This document shows, one piece after another, positions 62,621-64,000 of a DNA stretch of 64,000 nucleotides. The stretch is from Paraphoma chrysanthemicola. Lineage: Eukaryota > Ascomycota > Dothideomycetes > Pleosporales > Phaeosphaeriaceae. Numbering within the stretch: position 1 is the stretch's first letter; each line of letters starts with the position of its first letter. The notes below the pieces were generated by a model. That model did no database searches and was not told the DNA's origin. It saw only the letters and a list, made by a program, of their open reading frames with translations. The stretch lies in contig JAGMWG010000030.1 in NCBI GenBank assembly GCA_020744225.1, positions 183,499-247,498 on the forward strand, in the 5' to 3' direction. Both the position numbers and the translations under genes were made by a program.

Positions 62621-64000
62621 ATGTGAAGGACCCCAGTGAACAAGGACCGAATGCGACAACGCGTTGTTTCATCGATGATACCCTAGAACATCGCGTTTTG
62701 GTGCATGGCATGGTTTCGAGCGAACAGCATGGCGCATTGGTAGGACGACGGCTATTCGTCCTCTTCTGGTGCTCACTTTGTCATGTAGCATGCACATGAG
62801 CGAAGCGACTTGGCTCGAAACTACCTCCGACCGTTAATTGCACGCTTGACCCGCTACGTCCTCCGATTCGATCATCGTGAACCTGGCCGAGCGCAGGCGA
62901 ATACAGAACCGCGTCTCCTCGCGCAATGACCGCAAGAAGATCAAAAGTAGGCTCGGAGCCTCGTGAGTGCCCGCATCTGTACCTCTTCTTGCTCAGACTC
63001 ACATCCTCATCAGGTGCAGGAGCGTCGTACTGCCTCCAGCCCAGTACCACCAGAAGTCCAGTCCGGCGTCCTCATAACCTGCCCGCCTGTAGAGAACCGC
63101 ATATTTTCGCACCAGCACACCCGCCAGCTCTCGGACAGCCCGCCGCCGTTCTTGGTCGCCTCATTGTAGTCCGCCTACCCAACTCCTGAGCAGGTCACCT
63201 TTTCGATGCCGTTACACGATCACCATGGCTCTGGCCATGCCGGCCTACCAGTGCCTCGCACCGCCGCCCTCCTCGGCCTACCTCATGACCTGCCGAGCCT
63301 CGTGTCTAGCATGGGGAGCGCGCACTAAGTTGAGGAGGATCTCAGCCCAGTTGGCGTCCGCTACGTTGCGATTGGCGGCATGGAGATGCTCCCGCGGGCG
63401 CATTCGCAGACTCAGCGGCTCCCCCCGCCCCAGCGTACTGCACACAAACACCCAACTCTTCCTCGCCGCTACACTCTTTCAACGAGCCACAGCTGACCGG
63501 CTTGCGTGTAAACGCAACTACCTTTGCAACCTGCACTCTGGCCACCCGATCACCCCCAACGCAATGCCACATGTCCTCCTCTTGGACCCATCCGCCCCAT
63601 GCAACGTGCGGCTGGCGTGAGCCGTTCATAACCCCACCTTCGTTTAGCCCGCTTTAGTCACAGGCTGTGTGGGTGTTCGCCTTGTCTGTATAGCATTACA
63701 GCGGTCAGTCGTTTAGTTCAGTCTCTCGCTTGCACCTACGTTCATGTACGGGGCCCTCCCCTACCAGTCTATAGATTGCGACTCTAATACCCTCAGCCTC
63801 GATTTATCCCATATTCTTCCTCGATTTGATGCATGCGCATCCCCCTCCAGCCATAAACCTTGTGATCTCGAGTGACTAGCGGTGGTGAAGTAGGAGATTA
63901 GTAGGCCAAACAAGACTGGCAACGGTTATCGTTTTGATAAGACCGTCAGCCAATAACAACAACAGATGAGAGCGACGAAGAGGTGTTCTCCAAAGGAGCA
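62621..64000. other. 1.4 kb at right edge without a supported gene
   Basis: C-rich on the plus strand, with several frames of 60-130 codons on both strands. None carries family motifs or plausible splice signals. No tRNA or rRNA pattern seen. Confidence 0.4.

Noticed and set aside
1..64000. tRNA and rRNA genes
   Set aside because: I looked for cloverleaf-like and rRNA-like stretches by eye and found none I could support. A tRNAscan or Infernal run would be decisive.

Overview
This window is nuclear DNA of a filamentous ascomycete. Nearly every solid gene is broken by introns of 48-71 bases with GTNNGT donors, CTAAC/CTGAC-type branch sites and YAG acceptors. The gene families are fungal: HET domains, fungal NLR (STAND) proteins, F-box, SUR7/PalI-like, T5orf172 and a Fot1/pogo transposase relic. 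Dothideomycetes is the best guess, from the general look of the families; that is recall, not a search.

Layout. 0-8.3 kb: edge of an RNase H gene (minus), a dead Fot1/pogo transposase, an F-box gene, an acidic Ser/Asp-rich protein, a three-exon gene of unknown function, a small broken reading frame and a PAQR (adiponectin receptor/haemolysin III) membrane protein. 8.48-43.5 kb: an accessory block dominated by five related elements (A-E) built on inverted repeats. All intact tips read ACGTCCATCCCTG next to a TA dinucleotide. Each element carries one large receptor-type gene: A, HET-NB-ARC-TPR; B, HET-ankyrin; C, HeLo-like-NACHT-ankyrin; D, NACHT-ankyrin; E, HET-NB-ARC-TPR with a chimeric tail ending in membrane segments. 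D (7.0 kb, 1.43-kb inverted repeats) and E (8.2 kb) are complete at both ends, A (4.3 kb) nearly so, and B and C have lost their left tips. Between B and C lie a 441-bp MITE with a perfect 9-bp target duplication, a T5orf172 (GIY-YIG type) gene with a duplicated Cys/His module, and a broken Uma2-like nuclease-fold gene. 43.5-64 kb: mostly ordinary single genes, several of unknown function: a conserved unnamed fungal family, a second broken Uma2-like copy, a diverged CAX-type cation exchanger, coiled-coil proteins, a small secreted-type protein, a SUR7/PalI-like protein, a possible degenerate patatin-like protein, a 531-residue protein and a protein kinase with a frameshift.

How it fits together. 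Fungal NLR and HET proteins act in non-self recognition and regulated cell death. Here four NLRs and one HET-ankyrin gene, all with nearly identical internal repeats, each sit inside an element with transposon-like ends. A and E share both their terminal-repeat subfamily and their cargo architecture, which suggests cargo and ends moved together. E carries a sliver of an ankyrin repeat after its TPR array, evidence that cargo genes recombine. No transposase is visible inside any element. The TA flanks and repeated motifs at the tips point to Tc1/mariner-pogo mobilisation in trans, but that is inference.
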